DNA from: Hesperophylax magnus
Taxonomy: Eukaryota > Arthropoda > Insecta > Trichoptera > Limnephilidae
NCBI GenBank assembly: GCA_026573805.1
Contig: JAIUSX010000014.1
Coordinates: 12,400,001 to 12,464,000 of the forward strand
Direction: 5' to 3'
DNA: 64,000 nt
A model generated the notes under the pieces. It saw only the letters and a program-made list of their open reading frames with translations. It was not told where the DNA came from and did no database searches. The position numbers and the translations under genes were made by a program. Shown here piece after piece: positions 35,181-45,049 of the stretch (the first letter of the stretch is position 1; every line of letters begins with the position of its first letter).

Positions 35181-35480
35181 TTTGTGTTTGTTTGGTGAAG
35201 TATTCCGATATTCGTTCTTTAATTTCATATGTTTACGTAAAATAATATCTGTAAAAAAAACATCCGTTACGGCCAGACCGACTCCGAGGTGATTTCGTTC
35301 CGTATTGCCAATATGGATACAAAACACTCAAATGGATAATTTTTTTAAAAATAACTTTTGGGTAACTAGCATAATATTATAATTCTTCAATAACCTATAA
35401 TGTATATTGTTATTTTATTTATTTAACATCTATTTCGACAAATAAATATACAGCATAGTGTAATGTGTAAATGAAAGAGT

Positions 35481-35945
35481 ATGTGTGCAAGCGAGATAGA
35501 ATGCGCCGCAAAGTTAAAGAAAAATAGTTTACTATGTAATTTTGAACAACGATTAGAATCTTGTCTGAAAGATATTTTTGTTATTGGATTATTTAACGAA
35601 AAAATGAAACATAAATTATTTATGGAGGCTTTAAATAAACCTTTTTCAGAGTGTGTAAATTTGGCATCTACTTGGGAGCACGTATTAGCGATAGATAATT
35701 CAAATTCTAATTTAAACACTGTGCAAAAATTTAATACGCGTAAAAATAGATGTGAAAATCGATCAAGTGATAGAAACTCGCGTACTAAATCTCCTTTTAA
35801 AAATAACAGTAATAAAGCATGTTTTATTTGTAATAAAACTAACCATTTTCAGAAAGATTGTTGGTATTAAAAGTTACAATGTAACTTATGTAAAAAGTTG
35901 GGTCACTTCAGTAAAAATTGTAAAAATAAAGATATGCTAGGCAAG
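35481..35945 (+). pseudogene. Gypsy gag fragment with two zinc knuckles, one past a stop
   Basis: Gag packages element RNA. The frame covers a C-terminal gag part (ASEIECAAKLKKNSLL) and a basic linker. The first knuckle is CFICNKTNHFQKDC (CX2CX4HX4C), followed three codons later by a stop at 35868-35870. In the same frame beyond the stop is a second knuckle, CNLCKKLGHFSKNC. The real N-terminal half of gag is missing, deleted together with most of the left LTR. The first codons are LTR sequence, so the apparent Met is not the original start. Confidence 0.8.
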
Positions 35946-36013
35946 ACGAATCATAAAGAGCGCGTAAATACGATATCGCGGTAAATGAATTCTCTGATAG
36001 CGAGCCTATATAC

Positions 36014-36556
36014 GTGAATTTATTTATAGACAACATTACGCTACGTTTTGTGGTCGACACAGGTGCTAGTGTAAATGCAATTTCTTACGAAACTTATATG
36101 GAAAACTTTGCTCATAAGGTATTAGTGAATTACGAAAAAAAATTATTAAGCTATGATAATAATATTTTAAATGTTGTAGGTAAAATATCGGTTAAGGTCA
36201 CGTTTAATTATAAATGTGTTGACACGGAATTCATCGTAATCAAAAACGGTAGTACGAGCATCGTAGGTAGAAATTTTTTGAAATGTTTTGGTGTTAAATT
36301 AAGTGGAATAAATCTAGTGAATAATGAGGAAGTTGATCATAATATTCCAAGTGTTTTAAAGTTAAAATTCCCTAAAGTTTTTTCTGATAAGCCGGGACGT
36401 TTCAAAAACTACGAGGCAAATATTGAGGTTAGGTCAGACTTCAAGCCAAAGTTTATTAACCCCAGACCGATTCCATATAGTTTACGTGATAAAGTCGAAT
36501 GTGAATTATTAAAAATGAGGAGGGTATTATTGAAAAAGTGGAAATTAGTGATATAG
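36014..36556 (+). CDS. Gypsy protease and start of reverse transcriptase
   Basis: A retroviral-type aspartic protease: the catalytic motif is FVVDTGAS (residues 13-20), with IVGRNFLK as the second conserved part. From about residue 115 the linker to RT follows (KFPKVFSDKPGRFKN, FINPRPIPYSLRDKVECELL). The frame differs from gag; reading back in frame gives DSEPIYVN upstream, so the true start is a frameshift from gag, not this Met. After KM at about 36516 a missing base throws the frame off. The next codons should continue into the RT at 36538. Confidence 0.8.
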   Translation: MNLFIDNITLRFVVDTGASVNAISYETYMENFAHKVLVNYEKKLLSYDNNILNVVGKISVKVTFNYKCVDTEFIVIKNGSTSIVGRNFLKCFGVKLSGINLVNNEEVDHNIPSVLKLKFPKVFSDKPGRFKNYEANIEVRSDFKPKFINPRPIPYSLRDKVECELLKMRRVLLKKWKLVI

Positions 36557-39153
36557 CTAGTCCGATTGTTATTGTTAAGAAAAGGGACGGTTCAATAAGA
36601 ATATGTACTGATTTTAAAAATACGTTAAATCCAATGTTAGCACCTTTGAAATATCCTCTGCCAAGAATTGAAGATTTAATCTCATCGTTAAATGGGGCGA
36701 AATATTTTGCAAAGATTGATTTGCGTAATGCTTTTACACAGATTTCGTTGAACGAGAAGTCGAGAAAACTGTGTGTAATTTCAACTCATATTGGTTTGTT
36801 TGCATATAAGGTGTTACCTTTCGGACTAACAACAAGTCCGGCTATTTTTATGCAGATAATAGCATCTATTATGGGTGGTTTAAAAAATGTTCGTGTATTT
36901 CTAGACGATATATTGTTATTCGGTAATTCGATAGAGGAATTAAATTCTGTTTGCGAAACGGTACTAAAAAAATTAAATGATTGTGGTTTGACCGTTAATG
37001 AACGTAAATGTTATTTTTATGAAACGGAAATTGAATATTTAGGCTTTAGAATTTCTCAGGAAGGAATTATGCCGTTGGATGACAAAATCAAGGCGATTAA
37101 GCATTTAGCCGTGCCGAGAAATGTCTCGGAACTAAGAAGTCTATTAGGGGCAATATCATACTATAGAATGTTCATACGGAATATCTCAGATATTTTGTCA
37201 CCTCTCTACAGTTTGTTAAAGAAAGGAACCGAATTCATATGGTCGGAGGAATGTAATATTGCTTTTAATTTAGTGAAAGAACATTTAATGTCTGATAACA
37301 TTTTAGTACATTTTAATCCTAATTTACCTATCAAACTTATTACTGACGCCAGCAATATTGGTATTTCAGCTATGCTCTGTCATGTATATGAGAACGGGAT
37401 AGAACGCCCTATTGCTTTTGCTAGTAAGACACTATCCAATACGGAGCGAAAGTATTCGATATTAGACAAAGAAGCGTGTGCCATCATATTTGGTTTAAAG
37501 AGATTTTTCCAATTCCTATATGGAAAGAAATTTATTTTGTCATGCGACAATAAATCGTTGGTATATATTTTAGATACTAACAAGCAAGTACCTGTTTTGG
37601 CGGCTAACCGTTTGCAACGTTATGCGTTGATTTTACAGACATTTGATTATACTATTGGGTACATTAGTTCGGGCGATAACAAAGCCGATTTTCTATCAAG
37701 ATTGCCAATGCAGGGTAATGACCCCACGGTGGGGGAAGATTGTAGCAATTATTTTTTAGATTTAATTAGTGATTTAAATATTGAATGTATAGAATCTGAT
37801 CATTTAAATATTATATCTACAGAAATGGAAATAAATGCGGGAGCCATTAAGATTAGTTCGGAAAAGGATATAATTATTTCAAGTATTATAAATTATTTAA
37901 ATACAGGATGGCCAGAAAAGAAAAATTTAAATGCTGACTTATTAAAATTTTGGTATATGAGAGATAAATTGTCAGTTCATAATGCGTGTTTGTTTTATAA
38001 TAACAAGCTAGTGATTCCAGTGGAATTGAAGGAATCAGTTTTGAAATTTATTCATCGGTCGCATTTAGGTATAGTAAAATCGAAATGTTTGGCGAGAAAT
38101 TATTTTTTCTGGTTAGGTATGAATGCGGATATAGAGGTATTAGTCAGGCAATGTATGCGCTGTGCGGAATGTTTACCCACACCTACTAAAGTACAGTTAG
38201 CAAGTTGGCCGGTAAATAATTTAATATTTAACCGCATACATATAGATTTTCTAGGTCCTTTTGGAAATCTAAATTTTTTAATAGTGGTCGATGCTACTAC
38301 AAAATGGATTGATTGTGTAATTGTACCGAAAGTTGATTCTGATTGTACAATTAAGGCGCTGAAAAAAATGTTCTCTATTTTTGGTATTCCAGAGAAGATT
38401 GTAAGTGATAATGGGACAGCTTTTACGTCAGCTACGTTTCAAAAATTTTGCCGTGATTTGAGTATCGAGTCCGTGACTTCAGCAGTCCAGCATCCGGCAT
38501 CGAACGGTTTAGCGGAAAATGCCGTTAAAACAGTTAAAAAATGTTTGAAAAACATATTAGTAAATAATAAATTTCCTATTGATTTGGAAGATAGATTACT
38601 TACATTTTTAGTGGATATTAGAAACACGCCTTCGATATGTACTGGCATTGAACCAAGTGTATTAATGTTAGGAAGAAAAATCAGATCGGTTTATAATACA
38701 ATTGTTCCAATAATGGATAATGACAAGCGTATTGATTTTAAAAAGATAGATAACAAGGTTAAAAATAAAATGCTAATTAGTCAAAAGAATCAAAAAAAAT
38801 ATTACCGAGGTAAAAAGTTTAAAAAATTCTTTGAAATAGGGTCTAAAGTTTTGGCTAAAGATTTTAGAAATAATAATAATAAATGGATTCTTGGAACAGT
38901 GATTAAAAGAATGGGGAGTAGAATTTACATGATAAAGATAAAATCAACGGGTCAAGTTTGGAAAAGACATCATGATCAGTTAACTGAAAGGAAAGTTAAC
39001 TGGGGGGAGAGTGATTCTGATAATGTGTTGGACTTTGGTCCACTCTCAGATGTGGACATAGCCGATTTTAATCCCCATGTTTTTTCCAGATCTCGCTCTC
39101 CATGGGAGGACAGGCTGCGACCCAGGGGACCACGCCCACGCTACCCGAGGTGA
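36538..39153 (+). CDS. Gypsy pol: reverse transcriptase, RNase H, integrase
   Basis: 871 residues. RT residues 1-180 carry IRICTDFK, FAKIDLRNAF and the active site FLDD (121-124). RNase H about 260-390 has ITDASN (D270), KEACA (E312) and SCDNKS (D337). Integrase about 500-750 has the zinc-binding pair H506 and H510 with C539 and C542, and the acidic triad D570, D624 and E660 in VSDNGTAF and NGLAENAVK. The 35-residue spacing between the last two is canonical. The frame runs to a stop at 39151-39153. It begins 19 bases inside the preceding frame because of a one-base deletion near 36516, so it could not be made from the normal polyprotein. Confidence 0.9.
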   Translation: MEISDIASPIVIVKKRDGSIRICTDFKNTLNPMLAPLKYPLPRIEDLISSLNGAKYFAKIDLRNAFTQISLNEKSRKLCVISTHIGLFAYKVLPFGLTTSPAIFMQIIASIMGGLKNVRVFLDDILLFGNSIEELNSVCETVLKKLNDCGLTVNERKCYFYETEIEYLGFRISQEGIMPLDDKIKAIKHLAVPRNVSELRSLLGAISYYRMFIRNISDILSPLYSLLKKGTEFIWSEECNIAFNLVKEHLMSDNILVHFNPNLPIKLITDASNIGISAMLCHVYENGIERPIAFASKTLSNTERKYSILDKEACAIIFGLKRFFQFLYGKKFILSCDNKSLVYILDTNKQVPVLAANRLQRYALILQTFDYTIGYISSGDNKADFLSRLPMQGNDPTVGEDCSNYFLDLISDLNIECIESDHLNIISTEMEINAGAIKISSEKDIIISSIINYLNTGWPEKKNLNADLLKFWYMRDKLSVHNACLFYNNKLVIPVELKESVLKFIHRSHLGIVKSKCLARNYFFWLGMNADIEVLVRQCMRCAECLPTPTKVQLASWPVNNLIFNRIHIDFLGPFGNLNFLIVVDATTKWIDCVIVPKVDSDCTIKALKKMFSIFGIPEKIVSDNGTAFTSATFQKFCRDLSIESVTSAVQHPASNGLAENAVKTVKKCLKNILVNNKFPIDLEDRLLTFLVDIRNTPSICTGIEPSVLMLGRKIRSVYNTIVPIMDNDKRIDFKKIDNKVKNKMLISQKNQKKYYRGKKFKKFFEIGSKVLAKDFRNNNNKWILGTVIKRMGSRIYMIKIKSTGQVWKRHHDQLTERKVNWGESDSDNVLDFGPLSDVDIADFNPHVFSRSRSPWEDRLRPRGPRPRYPR

Positions 39154-39297
39154 AGAAAATGAATTACATAAATATAAATATATAGTTTTTTGAATTGTAT
39201 AAAATAGGTGATTAAATATATTTTTTTTTTTTTTTTTTTTTTTATATTTACTCCACACAGGAGGCCCTGAAGAAAATAATTTCCCTCAGGGCCTATG

Positions 39298-41955
39298 TCA
39301 TCTTTGGGGATGCTGTGTGGAGGGTCTTTTTGTGGAGAGGAAGGAGTGAACATGGGTCTTGAAGAGTCCCATGTTGTAGGAGGGAGGAAACACAGAGGCC
39401 GGCAGTTCGTTCCACAGCCGAGCTGTTGAACTTAAGAACGAATCGTAGAAGCGACCCGTTCTCATGTGACAAGTGTCAACTGTGTACAAATGTTGGGCGC
39501 GCGTTTGGCGTGTATCCCGACTACGCACCGGCGCCGAAGGGATCAATGACGCTAGTTCCTCAGAGCATCTTCCATTGTAATACCGATAGTACAAGGACAG
39601 CATACCTACCCGACGTCTGTGCTCTAAAGATTGCAGTCCGTTTGTTAAGATTGGGGAATCTATCAAACGGACCGCCCGTTTCTGCACAGAGTCAAGGGTT
39701 TTTTTCAGGTATTTTGGGGCTCCAGACCAGAGATGGCTGCCAAATTCGACAGTAGGGCGCACTTGCGATTTGTACAGGGTGAGCAGTTGTGTACTATTAA
39801 AGTATCTGCGGGCCCTGTACAGTACGCCCAGCTTCTGAGAGGCCAACTTTACTCTTGCTTCGATGGAGCCCCCGTACCTGAGCTGGTCACTTATAGTTAC
39901 ACCAAGCATATCAATGGAAGGCCTGTTCGGAAGATTGCTTCCGTTGAAGGAGACTAGATTATCATTTGGATCCCTTTTAGACGTAATCAGACAGGATTGG
40001 GTCTTTGAAACATTAAATTCGACGAGATTATTTTTACCCCAGGAGGAAATACTCTCGAGATAACCGTCCATTCTCTGCTTCAAAGCCCTCCGAGCCGTTG
40101 GAGTTTGTGTGCCCTTTGGGGGCCTGTCAAACAAAAAGCTATCATGAACTGTACTGTCATCCGCGTAACAATGAATCGGTGCACATGTCAAAAGGTCATT
40201 GATGTGCAACAAAAACAAAGTCGGAGACAGAACCGATCCCTGTGGGACGCCAGCATTTATGGAGTGCGAGGAAGAGGTGAAACCGTCAGCAACCGCCTGA
40301 ATCGACCTATCCCTTAAAAAGTCAGCAATCCACGTACACAGGGATGCGGGAAGTCCGTAAGAATGCAATTTGTTGACAAGTCCTCGGTGCCAGACCCGGT
40401 CAAAGGCCTTGGATATGTCTAGTGCGACCGTTTGGGTCTCACCGTGACGTTCCAGGCACCGCCCCCAAACATGCGTCACATACGCGAGAAGATCACCGCA
40501 CGAGCGGTTCCGCCGGAATCCGTATTGACGGTCGTTGATAATTTTGTTCTTCTCGAGGTATGTGAGCAGTTTGTCGTTGATCACACGTTCCATCACTTTG
40601 GACAGAACTGATGTGATCGCTATGGGGCGGTAGTTGGCCGGGTTGGAGCGGTCACCTTTCTTGGGAATAGGGTGAATTACCGCTTTTTTCCAACCAGAGG
40701 GCACAGTGCCACACTTCAGGGACATTTTGAAGAGCTTTGTCAAAACTGGAACTATTTCCGCAGCACACCTCTGCAATACCAAGGCAGGTATTCCATCAGG
40801 TCCACTAGCTTTGTTAACATCGAGCCCCCGTATGACGTGGAGTACATCCCGATGCCGGATCCTCAGCTTTTTCATATAGAGGCCGCAGTGAGGAACCGAC
40901 GGCGGAACAGCACCCCCGTCGTCGAGGGTCGAGTTTTCCGCAAACATTTTCCCTAAAAGGTTTGCCTTTTCGGTGGCGGTGTTTGCTAGTGAGCCGTCAG
41001 GTCTGGTAAGAGGTGGCAAACTGGGTTTGCAAAAATTTCGACCTATTGAGCCCGCAAGCGACCAGAATGCTCTGCTGCCATGCGGGCAGGCAGCCAGCTT
41101 TTTGCTGATCTGCAGGTCGTGTTCGAATTTTGATCTATTGATGATTCTCTTGCATTCCTTTGCCGATTTGTTGTATGCTGATCTGCTTTCGGGCGTTCGA
41201 GATGTGTTGTAGGCTCGGTAAGCCGCGTTTTTTCGTCGAACTGCTTCGGAGCATTGTCGACTGAACCACGGCTTTGAGCCCACACCAGTTTCTTTAGTAG
41301 TCGATTGTATGAAGCCATCCATCGCCGATTTGATGACTTCACCAATCTCCTGGGCACATCTTGAAGGGTCCGAAGTCCGAAAACAAACAGCTGACCACGG
41401 AAAAGCATTGAAATGGGCCCGCATACCGAACCAATCTGCTGACCTATAGTGCCACACTTTTCTCCTCAGCCTCTCATTGGTTGGTCTGAGGCTAACGGGG
41501 ATTGATGTCGTCACTAGGCAGTGGTCAGATGATCCCAGAGGCGCTGTGACGTCAATCTTATAACCGTGTGGCACAGTAGTTAAGAATAGGTCTAACAGAT
41601 TGGAGCGGTGAGTCTGGACATCAGGAACCCTTGTAGGCTCCTGAACCAATTGCTCTAATCCGTAGCAAATGGCAAAGGATTCCGCCTGTCGGCCAGCCGA
41701 GTCCGTTGGGCCTGAGAACTTCAACCATGGTTCGTTATGAACGTTGAAGTCCCCCAGAACAACAAACTCGGCCGAAGGGTAGCGGGGCAAGAGATCATCA
41801 ATAGTATCGCTCAAATGTTTGAAGAGCTCGGAAGTGTCTGATTCGCTATGGTTCGGTGAGCGGTATAGACATGCGTAGAATCTTGCCGTACTGGCAAGAT
41901 TGACGCGCACCCACATTACGTCGAATCTGGAGTTTTCCAGACTCAATAGTCGCAC
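39298..41955 (-). CDS. LINE ORF2: partial endonuclease, reverse transcriptase
   Basis: 885 intact codons. The endonuclease remainder spans residues 1-160, with VVLGDFNVH (68-73) and GSSDHCLVT (141-149); the front part with the N and E metal ligands is lost. RT spans about 380-690: NKASGPDGIP, NYRPIAITS, QYGFRRNRS, ALDISKAFDRVW, AGVPQGSVLSP, and active site CYADD (596-600). The C-terminal part has KYLKK-LDSVQKRAVRL and LWNELPASVFP. In frame, the sequence continues upstream of the Met to LKGGVCLYSRADVNC before meeting a stop in the duplicated 24-bp unit, so the Met at 41955 is internal to the original protein. The stop overlaps the 3' UTR hairpin region. Confidence 0.9.
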   Translation of the reverse strand: MRLLSLENSRFDVMWVRVNLASTARFYACLYRSPNHSESDTSELFKHLSDTIDDLLPRYPSAEFVVLGDFNVHNEPWLKFSGPTDSAGRQAESFAICYGLEQLVQEPTRVPDVQTHRSNLLDLFLTTVPHGYKIDVTAPLGSSDHCLVTTSIPVSLRPTNERLRRKVWHYRSADWFGMRAHFNAFPWSAVCFRTSDPSRCAQEIGEVIKSAMDGFIQSTTKETGVGSKPWFSRQCSEAVRRKNAAYRAYNTSRTPESRSAYNKSAKECKRIINRSKFEHDLQISKKLAACPHGSRAFWSLAGSIGRNFCKPSLPPLTRPDGSLANTATEKANLLGKMFAENSTLDDGGAVPPSVPHCGLYMKKLRIRHRDVLHVIRGLDVNKASGPDGIPALVLQRCAAEIVPVLTKLFKMSLKCGTVPSGWKKAVIHPIPKKGDRSNPANYRPIAITSVLSKVMERVINDKLLTYLEKNKIINDRQYGFRRNRSCGDLLAYVTHVWGRCLERHGETQTVALDISKAFDRVWHRGLVNKLHSYGLPASLCTWIADFLRDRSIQAVADGFTSSSHSINAGVPQGSVLSPTLFLLHINDLLTCAPIHCYADDSTVHDSFLFDRPPKGTQTPTARRALKQRMDGYLESISSWGKNNLVEFNVSKTQSCLITSKRDPNDNLVSFNGSNLPNRPSIDMLGVTISDQLRYGGSIEARVKLASQKLGVLYRARRYFNSTQLLTLYKSQVRPTVEFGSHLWSGAPKYLKKTLDSVQKRAVRLIDSPILTNGLQSLEHRRRVGMLSLYYRYYNGRCSEELASLIPSAPVRSRDTRQTRAQHLYTVDTCHMRTGRFYDSFLSSTARLWNELPASVFPPSYNMGLFKTHVHSFLSTKRPSTQHPQR

Positions 41956-41985
41956 ACAGTTGACGTCAGCTCGACTATAGAGGCA

Positions 41986-42033
41986 GACTCCTCCTTTCAG
42001 CCGGAATTAGACTCCTCCTTTCAGCCGGAATTA
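41986..42033. repeat. 24-bp tandem duplication at the LINE 5' junction
   Basis: GACTCCTCCTTTCAGCCGGA plus ATTA occurs twice, exactly, ending where LINE similarity stops. The outer copy brings an in-frame stop on the minus strand. It probably arose during second-strand synthesis at the end of target-primed reverse transcription. Confidence 0.85.
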
Positions 42034-42067
42034 ATAAATATATGTAATTGTTGTTTAAGTGTGGGGG

Positions 42068-42360
42068 TGTAATGTGTAAATGAAAGAGTATGTGTGCAAG
42101 CGAGATGGAATGCTTGCATAGTTAATAAATACGTATGAAAGGTAGTTCTCGTCCTCTTTTGCCTGTGACAATTCCCCGATTAAATACCACAAGATACCAA
42201 CCAAAGTGTTCTCCCTTCTTACCTACATCGACTTACATTCAGAAGCATCACATGTAGCGCAGTATATCGAATTGTGTCGGTGCACTAGTGTTGTCTTTTC
42301 CCGAGTTATTGATATATTTTATTAGTTTTTTTTTTGGTTTAGTGACTTATTTCCAGTATA
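42068..42360 (+). repeat. 3' LTR and flank of the Gypsy element
   Basis: It starts TGTAATGTG after a purine tract. Its first 45 bases match 35459-35503. AAATACGTATG at about 42130 and CTAGTGTTGTC-TTTTCCCGAG at about 42290 match the block at 35070-35180. The exact 3' border, and whether the CTAGTGTTGT block belongs to the LTR or to a leader, cannot be fixed from this window. Confidence 0.6.
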
Positions 42361-42429
42361 CCATACTTGCCGATCTTACTAAAATTGGACCAAATTCAAT
42401 TTGTATACGTCAAGTACTATAATAATTTT

Positions 42430-42680
42430 CAATTTGGGAGGTGGTTATGGGTACCGCCGCCCCGGGAACCATTTATTGGATAACCTCTGTCATAGGTCAC
42501 CCCAAGTGGTTCGCTACGTTTGGTGACTTGAGCAGGGGTGCCCGGGTTCATGGGGGTGAGGATTGTCCGGGTCTTGGCGATATATGCAACGGTCCGCCAG
42601 TTGCGTGGCAGGCCGGATCAGGAGACCAGTCTAAACGCACGCTCAAGTCGCGACGCGACTGAAGATGAGTTAGCAGCAAG
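42430..42680 (+). repeat. GC-richer repeat sharing the 5' block of the element at 14683
   Basis: TTTGGGAGGTGGTTATGGGT, CCGCCCCGGGAACCATTTAT, GTCATAGGTCACCCC and GTGGTTCGCTAC correspond to 14683-14770. The 3' hairpin found in the 14683 element is absent here. An open frame at 42441-42662 is not taken as a gene. Confidence 0.55.
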
Positions 42681-43479
42681 AAGCCACCTGACTATTGTAT
42701 GTGCGCGCTCAAGTTGAGACGCGACTTATTTGGACGAGTATTATAACAAAACCCTGTAGCAACCCGATACAGAATTTGGTCGTAACACGGACATGTACCT
42801 AGCACGAAAGTCAAAAAATCCTCAACTTACAATAAATAAAGAATTTTTTTTTAAATATATATTTTTAAAAATATGCCATTTGCGTGGTGATCTGTTATAA
42901 CAAAACACAGTAGGAAAAGTTGCGCCCTTTAGACATGACATTTTCTATTATTTTCGAGTTACATGGATAATTAAATACTAGTTCATTTTTACTCATGATC
43001 CGATTTTTAGAACCCCGACATGTCTGGAGGTAGAGTGGAAAAAAATGGAGGTTTCCTCCACACCATCCGATTTGCAGTGTGGTGATTGGCAAGGGTGTTA
43101 TGGCTTTCATGTCATTTTCAAAATTTCAACGAATGGCATTGGCGTTGTCTCTATTAACAAAACACAATAATAAGATTCGTAAAACAAAATAGTGAACAAA
43201 AAATTGCAATATTATATCGAAAATTGGTCACTTGCGATGTTTATGTGGTAAAAATTGGTCATTTTGGCCAAATAAACATCGCGAGGGAATTAAAACCTGT
43301 TGATTTCAGGAATTTTACTAAAATAAAAAATAAATATTTTATTTTAATACTTTTCCCTGTCTCAAACAACTTGAATGGTTTAGTTATGTTTTGATAAACA
43401 AAAAAATAACTATCTGTCCAAACAAGTATTTTATATTATTTTTAATTGATTAATTTAGCAAAACGACACAAATTAATTT
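42681..43479. other. intergenic, nothing recognised
   Basis: AT-rich. GTCGCGACGCGACT-like words around 42648-42730 recur (CTCAAGTCGCGACGCGACT and CTCAAGTTGAGACGCGACT), a short direct repeat of unknown kind. Confidence 0.35.
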
Positions 43480-43565
43480 AATAAAATTTACTTGCGCACG
43501 CCGCGACCTGCGGATTCGTAGCCAAGAGCCTTACCCTTCAACCACGGAGGCAGTTCAAATGTACG
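43480..43565 (-). repeat. SINE head fragment on - strand
   Basis: The reverse complement reads TGCCTCCGTGGTTGAAGGGT, AAGGCTCTTGGCTACGAATC, CGCAGGTCGCGG and GCGCAAGTAAAT. This parallels the head and the GCGCAAGTAAAT end of the SINE at 6408-6833. The B-box is damaged. Confidence 0.55.
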
Positions 43566-43904
43566 CACCTACATATTTTAGTAGGTGTACCTATATGGGT
43601 AGTAAGATTTTTTTTTAATTTTTAAAAGAAAGACAAACATTCCCTGGTTACGAATAACCTAACATTTGAAAAATTCCTACTACCACCACACTAAGCGGAA
43701 GGTATTGCTTGTGTTGTGATGGAGAACTTAGCCAGCCGAGGAATCGAACATGGGACGCCCGGGTGGGACCCAAACGCGATGCCTACTCAAAACAATTAAT
43801 TAGTAGTACATTATTTTGGTATATCTCACAAGGTTTAGCCAGCGTTAGCAATTTAAGCGCCCGAAAATATATTTTAAATCACTTGATTACACAATGACTT
43901 TCCT

Positions 43905-44095
43905 CTACTTTTTATAAATATAATACATATTTATAAATTACGTGTGTAAACCTTTCGGAAGAAAATCTTTAAATGATAGTGAAAATCCTATCAAAATCCA
44001 TTTCGTAGTTTAGAAGAAAACAAAAACTAAGCACACAAACAGACAGACGCTGATACTTTGTTCGATACTATTTAGAGATTTTAGTAAGACCCAGT
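43905..44095 (+). repeat. dispersed repeat with GACAGACGC motif, copy 2
   Basis: CCTTTCGGAAGAAAATC, GTGAAAATCCTATCAAA, TAGTTTAGAAGAAAAC, CACACAAACAGACAGACGCT and GATACTATTTAGAGA align with 34325-34560. The CCCAAGCAACGCTGGGTACA segment near 44969 is the inverse of that copy's ACGTGTACCCGGCGTTG, so related pieces occur in both orientations. Confidence 0.55.
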
Positions 44096-44340
44096 AAGTG
44101 CCCAGTAAACAAAAACATTATATACCGAGACAAAAGGAGAAATAAGTCGGAAAAATAACCACAAACACCAGATATACCTACATGACGAAGGACGGAAGAC
44201 GGGAGATGCGGGGCGGGAAGACGAGCGTAACATGCACACACTCTTAGTTGGGTGGGTACCTACACATCGATAGCGCGCTCGCTGAGCAGAGTGAAATAGC
44301 AAGTGATTTTTAAAATACCTATTGTTCAAATTTCTCAGCG

Positions 44341-44600
44341 CCCGGGTTTCCTCTTAAGGCTTACTGTGTCATCTTCCGGGATGCTGTGAAAATGGTACAA
44401 ATTGAGGACACAGGACTCGTAAAATAATTTATCAAATTGTCCATAGACCCCCAACGTCGGAGAGGCCCCAGCTAGGTTCCAAAATGATGATTTCACATTT
44501 TACAGTAGAAAATGTTGGAGAACTGTAGTGGTTTGAAGTCGCGACTGGATGGATATCCGATAAATTTGTATACTCGGCTACGCCGGTTAAGCTGTTGTGT
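44341..44600 (-). repeat. LINE-derived repeat, copy related to 48833
   Basis: It contains TGTGTCATCTTCCGGGATGC, ATTGAGGACACAG, CATAGACCCCCAACGTCGGA, GAGGCCCCAGC and GTGGTTTGAAGTCGCGA, which occur in the same order at 48833-49140. Its left end resembles the Jockey-type 3' hairpin in reverse orientation, so the element probably reads on the minus strand. Confidence 0.5.
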
Positions 44601-44702
44601 TTTGAGTGTTCGTTTTAAAAAATATTTCCGTTTAAGAAAATACTAGGTAAATAATTTTCTTATTTTACCACAAATGAGAATACCATAGAAGAAATTTCGC
44701 CT

Positions 44703-45049
44703 GTGGCATTTTTTCCGTGTATTCGTGAATTTAAAAATTCATACTGCACTTCATTCATCCACATCACACTCCTACGTGTGTTTGTGAGAGTAACTAATTT
44801 TCCACTTTCTACGCTCTCGTCACTTACTCAAATTGTGCGGTATTCGCAATTCTTTTTGAAGTTTTTTTATATTCGAGTTTTTGGATAATGTACACAAATC
44901 AGAAAACTTTAAAAAAATTAATATTTTGGGTTCCTTTACAGCTTAAAACGGCCCTGTTCATAACCCCAAGCAACGCTGGGTACACTTGAAAATAAATATA
45001 GTTTTTTCTGACTACTTCCTTTTTTTCTTCCCTATAAGCTCTATAAAAC
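44703..45049. other. intergenic, nothing recognised
   Basis: An open frame at 44703-44888 has no homology that I know. The only repeat seen is the short RTE-like piece near 44969. Confidence 0.3.

Larger units (their letters stand above)
39220..42033 (-). mobile_element. Jockey-like LINE, 5'-truncated, inserted in the Gypsy element
   Basis: On the minus strand it runs from a truncated endonuclease through RT to a 3' hairpin and a poly(A), seen as poly(T) at 39220-39243. TAAATATA occurs both before the poly(T) and after 42033, a likely 8-bp target duplication. The 3' end folds as GGCCCTGAGGG / TTCAGGGCC, and copies of this end occur at 477, 15015, 44345 and 48833. The 5' junction has a 24-bp tandem repeat. 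Base composition is clearly more GC-rich than the host Gypsy element. Confidence 0.85.
35459..42360 (+). mobile_element. Ty3/Gypsy-type LTR retrotransposon, defective, with a nested LINE
   Basis: TGTAATGTGTAAATGAAAGA starts at 35459 and again at 42068, marking LTR starts. GTGTGGGGG just before 42068 is a plausible polypurine tract. Between lie gag, protease, RT, RNase H and integrase in the Gypsy order. The left LTR keeps only about 45 bases, fused straight into gag at a shared TAGAATGC-like sequence. A 2.8-kb LINE (39220-42033) sits between pol and the right LTR. One gag stop and one pol frameshift also inactivate it. No env-like frame was seen. Confidence 0.8.

Noticed and set aside
39426..41408. 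Several plus- and minus-strand frames of 60-121 codons inside the Jockey-like LINE
   Set aside because: They are shadows of the 885-codon LINE frame.
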